From Mesorhizobium neociceri (GTDB taxonomy: Bacteria > Pseudomonadota > Alphaproteobacteria > Rhizobiales > Rhizobiaceae): 64,000 nt of DNA. The notes under the pieces were generated by a model. It searched no databases. It worked only from the letters and a program-made list of their open reading frames with translations, and was not told the origin of the DNA. Position numbers and translations under genes: made by a program. The stretch spans positions 1 through 64,000 of the forward strand of contig NZ_JACDTY010000020.1 in assembly GCF_013520985.1 (NCBI RefSeq), read 5' to 3'. Shown piece after piece: positions 14,819 to 26,229 of this stretch (the stretch's first letter is position 1; each line of letters opens with the position of its first letter).

Positions 14819-16420
14819 ATGAGAAGACTGTTGATGAGCTTTCTGTCGGCGCTGGCGCTGACGTTTGCTGTCGGCGCCGCGAAGGCCGCGGATGGCGGCA
14901 CGTTCCGCTCGGCGATGCGCACCGGCTGCATCGAGATGGGCACGCTGCACACCACGTGCGGCCACAGGCTCGACGAGACGGTTCTGCAGGGTCTCGTCCA
15001 CATCAAATGGACGGGCGACGGCGTGCAGCCGATGCTGGCCGAGAGCTGGAAGACGCCCGACGGCGGCAAGACTTACATCTTCAACCTGCGCCACGGCGTC
15101 AAATGGCATGACGGCACGCCCTTCACCGCCAAGGATGTGGTGTTCAGCCTCAACCTCTATGCCAACCCCAAGGTCGGCTCGCCCTGGGCGCAGAAGCTGG
15201 GCGCGGTCGCCGGCTACAAGGCTTTCCAGGATGGCTCGGCCTCCTCGCTTGCCGGAGTAAAAGCACTCGATGACTTGACCGTCCAGATCGAGCTCGACAG
15301 CGCCAAGCCGCTCTGGGTCGAGCTGCAGCTTATCGCCATCAGCATCTTTCCCGAACACATTCTCGGCAACGTCGCACCCGCCGACATCAAGGGCAACGCC
15401 TTCTGGGTCAACCGCGTTGGCACCGGGCCGTTCATCTGGAAGAAATACGAGAGCGACCAGTATGTCGAGGTCGACCGCAACCCCGACTATTTCCTCGGCG
15501 CGCCGAAGCTCGACCGCATCATCTACCAGATCTACAAGGACGTACCGCCGATCATCGCCGCACTGGAGACGCAGGAGGTCGACGCCATGTCCTATGAAGG
15601 TGGCGGCGTGCCGATCTCCGAACTGCCGCGCCTGCAGAAGCTCGACTATCTGACGGTGCTGCCGAAATTCTCCGCCGGCCTGCCGACCTATTTGCAGTTC
15701 AACCTGGAGAACAAGCGCTTCGCCGATGTGCGCGTGCGCCAGGCGATGCTCTATGCCATCGACCGCAAGGCCATAATCGAGACGGTCAAGCAGGGCGCCG
15801 GCGAACTGTTGAACACGCTGTTCCCGCAGGACTGGGCGCGCGCCAAGGACCTCGAGCCCTACGACTACAATCCCGACAAGGCCAAGCAGCTGCTGACCGA
15901 CGCCGGTTGGGACGCCAGCCAGCCGGTCGATTTCATTTACTACTATTCCGATCAGATGAACGTCGACACCGTCACAGCCATCCAGAGCTATCTGGCCGCC
16001 GTTGGTGTCAACATCCAGCCGCGCCTGCTCGATCCGGCGGCGATCAACCAGGTCTACGCCGACGGCAGCTTCCAGATGGGCTTTTTCGCCAACGGCATGG
16101 GGCTCGATCCCTCGCTCGGCTCGCCGCTGGTCGTCTGTGGCGCCAAGCCGCTTGCCATGGGCTACTGCAACCCGAAGGTCGACGAACTCTTCAACAAGGG
16201 ACTGGAATCCAACGACCGCGCGGTGCGCGCCGTGAGCTACCAGGAGGCGTCGCGCATCCTCAACCAGGAACTGCCAAAAGCCTGGCTGTGGAACGAGGTG
16301 CGGCCGCTGGCCTTCAACAACCGCATCGTCGGCCTGGCCCAGCACTTCAAGGAACAGCCGCTCGTGATCTTCAATCACCCGGTCTACAACGAAGTCGAGA
16401 AGTGGGAAGTGGCGAAATAG
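14819..16420 (+). CDS. Oligopeptide/dipeptide-type ABC substrate-binding protein (SBP family 5)
   Basis: A 533-aa periplasmic binding protein. The signal peptide (RRLLMSFLSALALTFAVGAAKA, cleaved near residue 23) is followed by family-5 hallmarks: PMLAESWKTPDGGKTYIFNLR, HGVKWHDGTPFTAKDVVFSLN and DVRVRQAMLYAIDRKAI. Family members carry peptides, nickel, opines or oligosaccharides; the linked NanA-like gene suggests a sugar-acid ligand, but that is inference. The ATG at 14819 follows a GGGAGG ribosome site. It is the first gene of the operon. Confidence 0.92.
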   Translation: MRRLLMSFLSALALTFAVGAAKAADGGTFRSAMRTGCIEMGTLHTTCGHRLDETVLQGLVHIKWTGDGVQPMLAESWKTPDGGKTYIFNLRHGVKWHDGTPFTAKDVVFSLNLYANPKVGSPWAQKLGAVAGYKAFQDGSASSLAGVKALDDLTVQIELDSAKPLWVELQLIAISIFPEHILGNVAPADIKGNAFWVNRVGTGPFIWKKYESDQYVEVDRNPDYFLGAPKLDRIIYQIYKDVPPIIAALETQEVDAMSYEGGGVPISELPRLQKLDYLTVLPKFSAGLPTYLQFNLENKRFADVRVRQAMLYAIDRKAIIETVKQGAGELLNTLFPQDWARAKDLEPYDYNPDKAKQLLTDAGWDASQPVDFIYYYSDQMNVDTVTAIQSYLAAVGVNIQPRLLDPAAINQVYADGSFQMGFFANGMGLDPSLGSPLVVCGAKPLAMGYCNPKVDELFNKGLESNDRAVRAVSYQEASRILNQELPKAWLWNEVRPLAFNNRIVGLAQHFKEQPLVIFNHPVYNEVEKWEVAK

Positions 16421-16509
16421 CCACTGCCGATACCCTTGCCGGTCGTGGGGCTCCGCTGGAGGCTCACGATCCGATGTCTCAGAACCGCCTTCAGCTATAG
16501 GAGAGGCCG

Positions 16510-17466
16510 GTGCTCAGCTATCTCCTGCGAAAACTGCTGTTCAGCATTCCGGTGCTGTTCGGCGTTACCGTGATCGTCTTCGCCATCGCCCATGCCATGC
16601 CTGGCGACGCGGTGCTGGCGATGATCACGGCGGAGGCGCCGTCGAGCGAAGAGCTGATCGCCATGCGGCGCGGCGAGCTCGGCCTCGACCAGCCGGTCTA
16701 CATCCAGTATCTCAACTGGATCGGCCAGATCCTGCACGGCAATCTCGGCCGCTCCTTCGTCAATGGCCGCAGCGTCGGCGACATCATCGCAGAACGGCTG
16801 CCGATGACGCTGGAGCTGATGGGCGTGGCGCTGCTTGCTGCCTTCATCATCGGCACCACGCTCGGCGTGATCTCGGCGCTGCGACAATACAAGTTCACCG
16901 ACTATTCGCTGACACTCTCCGGTTTTGTCGGCGTCTCGATCCCGGATTTCTTCATGGGCCTGCTGCTGGTCTATGTCTTTGCGCTGGAGCTGCGCTGGCT
17001 GCCGTCGTCGGGCATTTCCACGGCCGGCGACAGTTTTTCGCTGCTCGACAATCTCAAGCACCTGATTCTGCCGGCGGCGGCGCTCGCTTTGTTTCGCGCC
17101 GCCATCTTCATGCGCTATGCTCGCGCCGGCATGCTCGAGGTGCTGAACCAGAGCTATATGCGCACGGCCAAGGCCAAGGGGTTGCGCCCCAGCACGATCA
17201 CGCTGCGCCATGGCCTGCGCAATGTGCTGATCCCGCTGGTCACCGTCTTCGGCCTGGCACTGCCGACCTTGTTCGGCGGTTCGGTGGTGATCGAGACCAT
17301 CTTCCAGTGGCCGGGCATCGGCCTGATGTTCATCGATTCCGTGGTCAACCGGGATAGCCCTGTGATCATGGGCTATGTGCTGATCACCGCCATCATCGTC
17401 ATGCTGGCGAACCTTGCCACCGACCTTGCCTACAGCGTGCTCGACCCCAGGGTGAGCTATGACTGA
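16510..17466 (+). CDS. ABC transporter permease, DppB-like
   Basis: A 318-aa inner-membrane permease starting with GTG behind GGAGAGG. It has the DppB/OppB-type first span (LLRKLLFSIPVLFGVTVIVFAIAH), several later spans and the EAA loop (RTAKAKGLRPSTITLRHGLRN). It pairs with the next gene, whose start overlaps its stop by 8 bp. Confidence 0.93.
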   Translation: MLSYLLRKLLFSIPVLFGVTVIVFAIAHAMPGDAVLAMITAEAPSSEELIAMRRGELGLDQPVYIQYLNWIGQILHGNLGRSFVNGRSVGDIIAERLPMTLELMGVALLAAFIIGTTLGVISALRQYKFTDYSLTLSGFVGVSIPDFFMGLLLVYVFALELRWLPSSGISTAGDSFSLLDNLKHLILPAAALALFRAAIFMRYARAGMLEVLNQSYMRTAKAKGLRPSTITLRHGLRNVLIPLVTVFGLALPTLFGGSVVIETIFQWPGIGLMFIDSVVNRDSPVIMGYVLITAIIVMLANLATDLAYSVLDPRVSYD

Positions 17467-18367
17467 CGCCACCGCCGCCGACATGACGATCGCCGTCGGC
17501 GCCTCGCGCGGTCTGTGGGGCGAGGCGGCGCGCCGCTTCCTGCAGCACCGGCTGGCGACGCTCGGCCTGATCATGCTCGCCACCATCGTGCTTGCCTGCG
17601 TGCTGGCGCCGCTGATTGCGCATTACGGGCCCAACGACATCGACCTCAGAGGCCGCAACCAGCCGCCTGGCGGCGTACATTGGCTGGGCACCGACGGCAC
17701 CGGCCGCGATATCTTTGCCCGCATCCTCTATGGCGGCCGCATCTCGCTGACGGTCGGCTTCGTCGCCGTGGCGATCTCGGCGGCGATCGGCATCTTCATC
17801 GGCTGCGTCGCCGGCTATTTCGGCGGCAAGGTCGACCTCGTGCTGATGGGCCTGATCGACATGGTGCTGACCTTTCCGCGCCTGGTCATCATCATCGCCT
17901 TCGTCGCCGTCGTTGGACCCAGCATCTTCAACACCATGGTGGTGATCGGGCTGCTCAGCTGGCCCTCGATCGCGCGGCTGACACGCGGGGAGATCCTGGC
18001 CTTGCGCAACCAGGAATTCATCCTTGCCGCGCGCTCGCTCGGCACCTCGCCATCGGCCATCATCCTCGAACACATCCTGCCCAATGTGCTGAGCCCGATC
18101 CTGGTGGCGATCACGCTCGACGTGGCGACAGTCATTCTATTCGAGGCGTCTCTGTCCTTCCTCGGGCTAGGCGCGCAGGCGCCGGCGGCAAGCTGGGGTA
18201 ACATGCTGCGCGACGCCCGCACGCTGTCGATCCTGGAGAGCCAGCCGTGGATGTGGATCCCGCCCGGCGCCATGATCGCCATGGCCGTGCTCAGCATCAA
18301 CTTCGTCGGCGACGGCCTGCGCGATGCGCTCGACCCGCAGCACATTATGGGCGGGGGCGGCAAATGA
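17459..18367 (+). CDS. ABC transporter permease, DppC-like
   Basis: A 302-aa inner-membrane permease and partner of the DppB-like subunit. It shows the OppC/DppC hallmark HWLGTDGTGRDIFARILYGGRISL, multiple hydrophobic spans and the EAA loop (LAARSLGTSPSAIILEHILPN). It overlaps the ATPase gene by an ATGA, indicating translational coupling. Confidence 0.93.
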   Translation: MTDATAADMTIAVGASRGLWGEAARRFLQHRLATLGLIMLATIVLACVLAPLIAHYGPNDIDLRGRNQPPGGVHWLGTDGTGRDIFARILYGGRISLTVGFVAVAISAAIGIFIGCVAGYFGGKVDLVLMGLIDMVLTFPRLVIIIAFVAVVGPSIFNTMVVIGLLSWPSIARLTRGEILALRNQEFILAARSLGTSPSAIILEHILPNVLSPILVAITLDVATVILFEASLSFLGLGAQAPAASWGNMLRDARTLSILESQPWMWIPPGAMIAMAVLSINFVGDGLRDALDPQHIMGGGGK

Positions 18368-20433
18368 TGGGCGCCGACGCACTTGCCGTTGAAAGGACGG
18401 CTGAGGGAACCGGACAGCAGTCGGTGCTTTCCGTGCAAGGGTTGAGCGTCGAGTTCGGTCCGCAAGGCAGTGCCGTCTATGCCGTCAACGATGTCTCCTT
18501 CGAACTTGCCGAAGGCGAGTCGCTGGCCATTGTCGGCGAGAGCGGCTCGGGAAAGTCGGTCACCGTGCAGACGCTGATGGGACTGATCCGCAAGCCGCCC
18601 GGCCGTGTGACGTCAGGTCGAGCACTCTTTCGCGGCCGCGACCTTCTGGCCATGCCCGATAGTGAGTTGCGCCAGATCCGCGGCCGCGACATCGCGATGA
18701 TCTTCCAGGACCCGATATCGTCGCTGAACCCGGTGCTGACCATCGGCCTGCAGCTGACCGAGGCGCTGCGCGAGCATCAGGGCTTGAGCGAGGCCGAGGC
18801 CGAACGCCAGGCGCTCGACATGCTGGATCTCGTCGGCATCGCCAACGGGCCGCAGCGCATGCGCGCCTTTCCGCATCAATTCTCCGGCGGCCAGTTGCAG
18901 CGTATCGGCATCGCCATGGCGCTGGTCTGCAAGCCGTCGATCTTGATCGCCGACGAGCCGACCACCGCGCTCGACGTCACCATCCAGGCGCAGATCGTCG
19001 AACTCGTCGGCCGCCTGCAGAAGCAGCTCGGCATGGCGATCATCTGGATCAGCCATGACCTCAGCCTGGTCGCCGGCTTCGTCGACCGCGTCGCGGTGAT
19101 GTATGCCGGCTCGATCGTCGAAAGCGCGCCGGTCGATGCGCTGTTTTCGGCAACGACGCATCCCTACACGATCGGCCTGTTGAACTCGATCCCGTCGCTG
19201 ACGGCTGACAACACCAGGCTGGTGCCGATCAAGGGCGCGCCGCCCAATGTCACGCTGCCGCCGACCTTCTGCGCCTTCGCGCCGCGCTGCCATTTTGCCG
19301 AGGCGCGCTGCCGTGAGGCGAAGCCGCTGCTGGAAGCGGTTGGCGGCGGCCACACCACCGCTTGCTGGCGCTGGCGGGAGGTCGACCATCTGTCACGCTC
19401 GACGACCACTGCTCAAAGTGTGAAGCCGGTTGGCGCGGCCGGGCAGGAAGCACTGCTCACCGTCACCGATCTCAAAGTGCATTTCCCGATCCGGCGCGGC
19501 GTTTTGCGGCGGCAGGTCGGTGCGGTGCACGCCGTCGACGGCGTCAGCTTCGAAGTGTTGCGCGGTGAGACGCTGGCGCTGGTCGGCGAAAGCGGCTGCG
19601 GCAAGTCGACGACCGGCCGTGCCGTGCTCGGTCTCGAACAGCCAAGCGCCGGCCGCATCGTCTTCGAGGGCAAGGACTATGCGGGTGCGACCGGCGAAGA
19701 GCTGAAGCTGCGCCGCCGCGACATGCAGATGGTGTTCCAGAACCCGTTCGGTTCGCTCAATCCGCGTATGACCGTCGGCCGCATTATCGGCGAAGGGCTG
19801 CGCGCGCAGAAGATCGGCACCCGCGCCACGCGCGATATCAGGGTCAGCGAGTTGCTGGCGCTGGTCGGCTTGAGGGAGGCGCTGCGCAACCGCTACCCGT
19901 TCGAGCTTTCCGGCGGCCAGCGCCAGCGCGTGGGCATTGCCCGCGCGATTGCCACCAATCCGAAATTCATCATTGCCGACGAGCCGATCTCGGCGCTCGA
20001 CGTCTCGATCCAGGCGCAGATCGTCAACCTGCTTGATGACCTGAAGACACGCCTCGGCCTGACCTATCTGTTCGTCGGCCACGATCTGTCGATGATCCGC
20101 TACCTCAGCGACCGCGTCGCGGTAATGTATCTCGGCCGCATCGTCGAGATCGGCGCCACGGCGGCGGTGTTCGGCACCCCGCTGCATCCCTATACGCGGG
20201 CGCTGCTGTCGGCCATTCCCGTGCCCGACCCGAAGGCCGGCGGCACGCGCCGACGCATCGTGCTTGGCGGCGGCGTGCCCGACCCGTCGAAGCCGCCGTC
20301 CGGCTGCCATTTCCATCCGCGCTGCCCGAAGGCGACCGACATTTGCGGCAAGGTCGATCCGCAACCGCGCGACTTAGGATCGATCGCTTCGGGCCGGCAC
20401 CTCGTCGCCTGCCACCACGCCGGTGAGGCTTAG
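18364..20433 (+). CDS. Fused two-domain ABC ATPase (DppD-DppF-like)
   Basis: A protein of about 689 aa containing both ATPases of an Opp/Dpp importer in one chain. The N-terminal half has Walker A GESGSGKS, signature [15 protein letters not shown] and Walker [13 protein letters not shown]. The C-terminal half has [24 protein letters not shown] and [12 protein letters not shown]. Each half ends with the oligopeptide-type C-terminal extension ([28 protein letters not shown]), whose cysteines could hold an Fe-S cluster as in some relatives. The start ATG at 18364 overlaps the upstream stop. Confidence 0.93.
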   Translation: MMGADALAVERTAEGTGQQSVLSVQGLSVEFGPQGSAVYAVNDVSFELAEGESLAIVGESGSGKSVTVQTLMGLIRKPPGRVTSGRALFRGRDLLAMPDSELRQIRGRDIAMIFQDPISSLNPVLTIGLQLTEALREHQGLSEAEAERQALDMLDLVGIANGPQRMRAFPHQFSGGQLQRIGIAMALVCKPSILIADEPTTALDVTIQAQIVELVGRLQKQLGMAIIWISHDLSLVAGFVDRVAVMYAGSIVESAPVDALFSATTHPYTIGLLNSIPSLTADNTRLVPIKGAPPNVTLPPTFCAFAPRCHFAEARCREAKPLLEAVGGGHTTACWRWREVDHLSRSTTTAQSVKPVGAAGQEALLTVTDLKVHFPIRRGVLRRQVGAVHAVDGVSFEVLRGETLALVGESGCGKSTTGRAVLGLEQPSAGRIVFEGKDYAGATGEELKLRRRDMQMVFQNPFGSLNPRMTVGRIIGEGLRAQKIGTRATRDIRVSELLALVGLREALRNRYPFELSGGQRQRVGIARAIATNPKFIIADEPISALDVSIQAQIVNLLDDLKTRLGLTYLFVGHDLSMIRYLSDRVAVMYLGRIVEIGATAAVFGTPLHPYTRALLSAIPVPDPKAGGTRRRIVLGGGVPDPSKPPSGCHFHPRCPKATDICGKVDPQPRDLGSIASGRHLVACHHAGEA

Positions 20434-20565
20434 CCAATGGTTTTAGAACCAAGCCGGCTTCCACAAAAGATCATGCTGAAACAATGCCATAGCGCCGGAA
20501 CCGGAATCAGTGGTTCAGGCACCGATTTCCCCGAGACACTCCTGACAGCACCGAGGACTTAAGCA

Positions 20566-21462
20566 ATGACCAGAGAACTGGCGGGCATGTATGCCGCCTT
20601 GATGACCGGCCTCAGCGATTCCGGCGAGTTCGACCCGCAGCGCCAGCGCAACATCAACGACTACGTGCTGCGCCAGGGCCTGGCCGGCCTCTATGTCGGC
20701 GGCAGCAGTGGCGAGTCCGGCCTGCTGACGGTGGACGAATTGCTGGCCCAGCAGGAGGTGGTCTTCGCCGGCGCCGCGGGGTCGGGCGTCAATCTGATCG
20801 CCCATGTCGGCATGCCGAACCTGCGCGACTCCATCCGCCTCGCGCTGTACGCGAAAAAGCTCGGCTATCACGCGCTGTCGGCGCTGCCGCCGCATTCCTA
20901 TCCGTTCTCCGACGAGGAGGTATTCGGCTATTATCAGGCGCTGGCGGCGGCGACCGACCTGCCGCTGATTGTCTACGAAATCCCCTTGCGCACCGGCCGT
21001 CCTTTGCCGCTTGCCTTGCTGGTCAGGCTGCTCGATCTCAGCAATGTCGTCGGCATCAAATACACCTCCACCGACCTGTTCAAATATTCGCTGCTGCGCA
21101 AGCGGCAGCCGCAAAAGCTGTTCTTCTACGGCTTCGATGAGATGTACGCCGCCGCCGGCATGCTCGGCACCGAAGGCGGCATCGGCACGACCTACAATCT
21201 GCTCGGACGGCTCTATGTCGCGGTCGACCAGGCGGTGCGCGTGGGCGACCTGGCTCGGGCGAAAACCCTGCAGATGGTGTCGCAGGATTTCGTCGAGGTG
21301 CTGCTGGAAACCGGTGTGCTGCCGGGCATGAAAGCGGCCTTCCGCGTCATCGGCGTCGATTGCGGCCCGACCCGCGCGCCGATGGCGCCTGCTGTCGCCG
21401 ATGCCGAAGATCGCATGCGCGCCGTTCTCGCCCGCCCGGCGATCAAGGCGTGGCTGGCGTGA
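20566..21462 (+). CDS. DapA-superfamily aldolase, N-acetylneuraminate lyase-like
   Basis: A 298-aa class I aldolase of the DapA/NanA superfamily. GGSSGES is the substrate carboxylate loop, Tyr137 lies in VYEIPLRTG and the Schiff-base Lys165 in GIKYTSTD. Both residue numbers coincide with those of E. coli NanA. The reaction would be reversible cleavage of a 2-keto sugar acid to pyruvate and an aldehyde. Together with the GntR regulator and the transporter it suggests uptake and cleavage of a sialic-acid-like or other keto-sugar acid. No N-acetylmannosamine kinase or epimerase is in this window, so the exact substrate is open. Confidence 0.85.
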   Translation: MTRELAGMYAALMTGLSDSGEFDPQRQRNINDYVLRQGLAGLYVGGSSGESGLLTVDELLAQQEVVFAGAAGSGVNLIAHVGMPNLRDSIRLALYAKKLGYHALSALPPHSYPFSDEEVFGYYQALAAATDLPLIVYEIPLRTGRPLPLALLVRLLDLSNVVGIKYTSTDLFKYSLLRKRQPQKLFFYGFDEMYAAAGMLGTEGGIGTTYNLLGRLYVAVDQAVRVGDLARAKTLQMVSQDFVEVLLETGVLPGMKAAFRVIGVDCGPTRAPMAPAVADAEDRMRAVLARPAIKAWLA

Positions 21463-21471
21463 CAGGCAGTC

Positions 21472-22017
21472 TCACTCGGCCCTCTGCCGGAACTTCGAAT
21501 GACAGTTCGAGCAATCCTGCAAGATGAGATGCAGGATATGCTCCGCCGGCAGTTTGGCCGGATCGGCTTCCGCCGGGACCGGGCGCTTGCCGAGCAGGCT
21601 GCCGCCGCCCATTGCCAGACCGGTGCCCATGCGCATGTCGTCGGCGATGCTGCTGTCAGGCGCGTGCTCGGCCTTGGCGGCCAGCGTACCGGCCAGCGTC
21701 CCGATGTGATTTGCCAGCGCCTCAAATTCGGCACGCGCCGGATCGATTTCCAGCCTGGCTTGCGAAGGTGGTCCCAGCGATGCGCTCGGAAACTCGGCAA
21801 TCAGGGCAGGGCCGGTGCGTGCGCGAAGGGTTTGCGCCGCCGCCTTGAAGGCCGCGGCGTCATAGGCTTGTCTGCCGTCGAACATGCCGGCGATGGTTTT
21901 CGCCGCCGCCGCCATCTCCTTCATTGACGCCTGCCGCGCCACCACGATCAGTCTGTCGCCGGCAGAGGCGGCCAACGCGAAGGCACAGACCAGCGACAGC
22001 AACACCGCTCGCGCCAT
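21472..22017 (-). CDS. Cytochrome c'-like periplasmic monoheme protein
   Basis: A protein of about 181 aa with a signal peptide (ARAVLLSLVCAFALAASAG), a helical body and a C-terminal heme site CSNCH followed by KFR. This is the cytochrome c'/c-556 layout, which binds one heme c in the periplasm and often handles NO or electron transfer. The frame is open further upstream, but the ATG at 22017 directly precedes the signal peptide. A copper-type MerR operator lies about 150 bp upstream, with a 37-codon frame between them. Confidence 0.82.
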   Translation of the reverse strand: MARAVLLSLVCAFALAASAGDRLIVVARQASMKEMAAAAKTIAGMFDGRQAYDAAAFKAAAQTLRARTGPALIAEFPSASLGPPSQARLEIDPARAEFEALANHIGTLAGTLAAKAEHAPDSSIADDMRMGTGLAMGGGSLLGKRPVPAEADPAKLPAEHILHLILQDCSNCHSKFRQRAE

Positions 22018-22022
22018 CCATC

Positions 22023-22136
22023 TCACGGCGCGACGTCCATGCCGGCCAATCTGTCGATGACCGGGCAGCGGGATGTCGCCGGCATGTCGGATTCTTCGGT
22101 CGCGATGCCGCTGCTCATGGGGCCGATGTCCATCAT
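22023..22136 (-). CDS. Small Met-rich ORF upstream of the cytochrome gene
   Basis: A 37-codon frame starting ATGATG at 22136 and ending 5 bp before the cytochrome start. It is the first frame downstream of the CueR-like promoter on this strand. The peptide has six Met and one Cys (MMDIGPMSSG ... TSRCPVIDRLAGMDVAP), compatible with metal binding but not matching a family I know. There is no clear ribosome site, so it may be a leader or not translated at all. Confidence 0.35.
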   Translation of the reverse strand: MMDIGPMSSGIATEESDMPATSRCPVIDRLAGMDVAP

Positions 22137-22164
22137 TGAAGCTGTTTACTTTGCAACGCGTAGC

Positions 22165-22187
22165 CCTTCCAGCTACTGGAAGGTCAA
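22165..22187 (-). promoter_or_regulatory. CueR/HmrR-type (MerR-family) copper promoter-operator
   Basis: The dyad CCTTCCAGCTACTGGAAGG (22165-22183) matches the CCTTCC-N7-GGAAGG operator of copper-sensing MerR regulators. On the minus strand it begins within a TTGACC -35 box (22182-22187), and a long, roughly 19-bp spacer would lead to a weak -10 (TACGCG). The over-long spacer with the dyad inside is the hallmark of MerR-regulated promoters. It reads towards the small ORF and the cytochrome gene. No MerR-type regulator gene is in the window. Confidence 0.65.
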
Positions 22188-22504
22188 CGGAATAAAGCAG
22201 CCGATCAACGGGCAATCGGCTTGGGCCCGCAGCAAGCTGACGCAGCGTTTCCTTGACTTGGATCACAAAAACGGGCAGCAAGGCGGGTGAGGGAGAGCAT
22301 TTCTACCGTGGCGCAGACCATGGAGGGCTCTTTTTTCGTATCAGGCGCCGTATAACCGGTGGCTGATGGAGGGATTGGTTAACCAACTTTGTCCATCTTT
22401 TGATTCAATCGGCAACAGACGCGAAAGGTGCAGGGGGCACCAGCGAACTGTGGATGTCACGGATGCGAGGGTCGCAAGCCTGCATGCCGATTGAGAGTGG
22501 TTGT

Positions 22505-24192
<1,688 letters not shown>

Positions 24193-24256
24193 TTTCCCCC
24201 TCGGTCAGCCTATGACTGAGACGGGCGGTCGGCTCTGAATTCACCACGAGGACATC

Positions 24257-25042
24257 ATGACAATACGCGCTGTCGTTTGGGGCGAGAACATCCATGAGCG
24301 GACCAATGAGGTGGTCGCCGCCCTCTATCCCGAGGGCATGCACACGACCATTGCCAAGGCGCTGAACACCGACAAGGCGATCTCCGCCTCGACCGCCACA
24401 CTCGAACAGCCCGAGCATGGCCTGCCGGCCGATCGTCTGGCCGAGACAGACGTGCTGGTCTGGTGGGGCCACAAGGACCATGGCGCGGTTGCCGACGAAG
24501 TCGTCGAGCGCGTCGCTCGCCGTGTCTTTGAAGGCATGGGGCTGATCGTTCTGCATTCCGGCCATTTCTCGAAAATCTTCAAGCGGCTGATGGGCACGCC
24601 CTGCACGCTGAAATGGCGCGAGGCGGGCGAGCGCGAGCGGCTCTGGGTGACCAGCCCCAGCCATCCGATCGCCGAAGGTGTCGGCGAATTTTTCGAGCTC
24701 GAGAACGAAGAAATGTATGGCGAGCAGTTCGCCGTGCCGGAGCCGCTGGAGACAGTCTTCATCTCCTGGTTCCAGGGCGGCGAGGTGTTTCGTTCGGGGC
24801 TGACCTATCGGCGCGGCGCCGGCAACGTCTTCTACTTCCGCCCGGGCCATGAGACCTATCCGACCTATCACGACGCCACTGTGCACAAGGTGCTGCGCAA
24901 TGCGGTGACGTGGGCGCACAACCCGCAAGGCACCAGGTCAGCCATTCTCGACGCGCCGAATGTGCCGGTCGACAAGGCGCTGGAGCCGATCGTCGAGCGC
25001 GGCGGCAAGCTGCACGCCTCGGGCGAGGCGGGTTTCCGCTAA
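24257..25042 (+). CDS. ThuA-domain protein
   Basis: A 261-aa protein of the ThuA family, which has a class I glutamine-amidotransferase-like fold. Family features include the [13 protein letters not shown] start, [26 protein letters not shown] and [17 protein letters not shown]. In rhizobia thuA and thuB are needed for trehalose/maltitol catabolism through keto-sugars. Here it is followed by a Gfo/Idh/MocA dehydrogenase, the same pairing, but no thuEFGK transporter lies in the window, so trehalose is not assured. Confidence 0.85.
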   Translation: MTIRAVVWGENIHERTNEVVAALYPEGMHTTIAKALNTDKAISASTATLEQPEHGLPADRLAETDVLVWWGHKDHGAVADEVVERVARRVFEGMGLIVLHSGHFSKIFKRLMGTPCTLKWREAGERERLWVTSPSHPIAEGVGEFFELENEEMYGEQFAVPEPLETVFISWFQGGEVFRSGLTYRRGAGNVFYFRPGHETYPTYHDATVHKVLRNAVTWAHNPQGTRSAILDAPNVPVDKALEPIVERGGKLHASGEAGFR

Positions 25043-25145
25043 AACAAAATCCAAGAAAAAGGCGTAGCGGCTTCCCCACGGAGTCGCCTAGGCCGCATTC
25101 GTCCCCTATTATTGAATCGAACCAATTTCGCTCGGAGTACAGAAA

Positions 25146-26204
25146 ATGCGGCTTTTGATATTGGGTACCGGCTGGATGGCGCAGGAGCATGCCCGCCGCT
25201 TTGGCGCCATCGACGGCGTCGAGATCGTCGGCGCTGTCGATGTCGATGAAAAGCGCGTCGGCGAATTCGCCGACGGCTTCAAGATCCCGAAGCGCTTCAC
25301 ATCGCTGGAGGCAGCGCTCGACTGGGGCGGCTTCGATGCGGTGGCCAACGTCACGCCGGACCGTATCCACCATCCGACGACCATGGCGCTGATTGCGGCC
25401 GGCAAGCCGGTGCTGTGCGAAAAGCCGCTGGCCGAAAATTTCGGCAAGGCGAGCGAGATGGCTGACGCCGCCGAGGCGGCCGGCATCGTCAACATGGTCA
25501 ACCTCACCTATCGCAATGTCGCTCCCTTGCAGAAGGCGCGGCAGATGGTGCTGGCCGGCGAAATCGGCACCGTCCGCCATGTCGAAGCCTCCTATCTGCA
25601 GAGCTGGCTGGTGTCGAAATTCTGGGGCGACTGGCGCACCGACCCGAAATGGCTGTGGCGGCTGTCGCGCAGCCACGGTTCCAATGGCGTGCTCGGCGAT
25701 GTCGGCATCCACATCCTCGATTTCGCCAGCTATGGCGCGGCCCTCGACATCGACCACGTGTTCTGCCGGCTGCGCGCCTTCGACAAGGCGCCGGGCAACC
25801 GCATCGGCGAGTATGACCTCGACGCCAATGACAGTTTTGCCATGACGCTGGATTTTTCCAACGGCGCCTTCGGCGTCGTCCATGCCAGCCGCTGGGCGAC
25901 CGGCCACATGAACGAATTGCGCCTGCGTATCTATGGCGACAAGGGCGGCGTCGAGGTCGTGCACAATCTCGAAGGCTCGGAGCTGAAAGCGTGCCTGGGC
26001 GAGAACATCGAAACTGCCAAATGGCAGGCGATCGACGCCGGCACGGTACCGACCAACTACCAGCGCTTCGTTGACGCGGTCGCAAGCGGCGTGCAGGCTG
26101 AACCCTCTTTCCACCACGCTGCCGAACTGCAAAAGGTACTGGATCTGGCTGTCGTGTCGGACGAGAAGCGTACCGAGTTAAGGGCCAGCGCCGACACGCA
26201 GTAA
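25146..26204 (+). CDS. Gfo/Idh/MocA-family oxidoreductase (ThuB-like)
   Basis: A 352-aa NAD(P)-dependent dehydrogenase. The N-terminal Rossmann motif LLILGTGWMAQEHARRF is followed by the family's LCEKPLAENF with the active Lys, and GDVGIHILDFASYG carries the usual D-x-x-x-H pair. Its position 103 bp after the ThuA gene fits a thuAB-type operon oxidising a sugar or polyol. Ribosome site GGAGTACAGAAA precedes the ATG. Confidence 0.85.
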   Translation: MRLLILGTGWMAQEHARRFGAIDGVEIVGAVDVDEKRVGEFADGFKIPKRFTSLEAALDWGGFDAVANVTPDRIHHPTTMALIAAGKPVLCEKPLAENFGKASEMADAAEAAGIVNMVNLTYRNVAPLQKARQMVLAGEIGTVRHVEASYLQSWLVSKFWGDWRTDPKWLWRLSRSHGSNGVLGDVGIHILDFASYGAALDIDHVFCRLRAFDKAPGNRIGEYDLDANDSFAMTLDFSNGAFGVVHASRWATGHMNELRLRIYGDKGGVEVVHNLEGSELKACLGENIETAKWQAIDAGTVPTNYQRFVDAVASGVQAEPSFHHAAELQKVLDLAVVSDEKRTELRASADTQ

Positions 26205-26229
26205 CGTTCTTCGAGGGGAGGAGCCCGCC

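Noticed and set aside
14642-16378. 578-codon minus-strand ORF opposite the Opp-type binding protein
   Set aside because: The plus strand has signal peptide, ribosome site and family motifs; the antisense frame has none.
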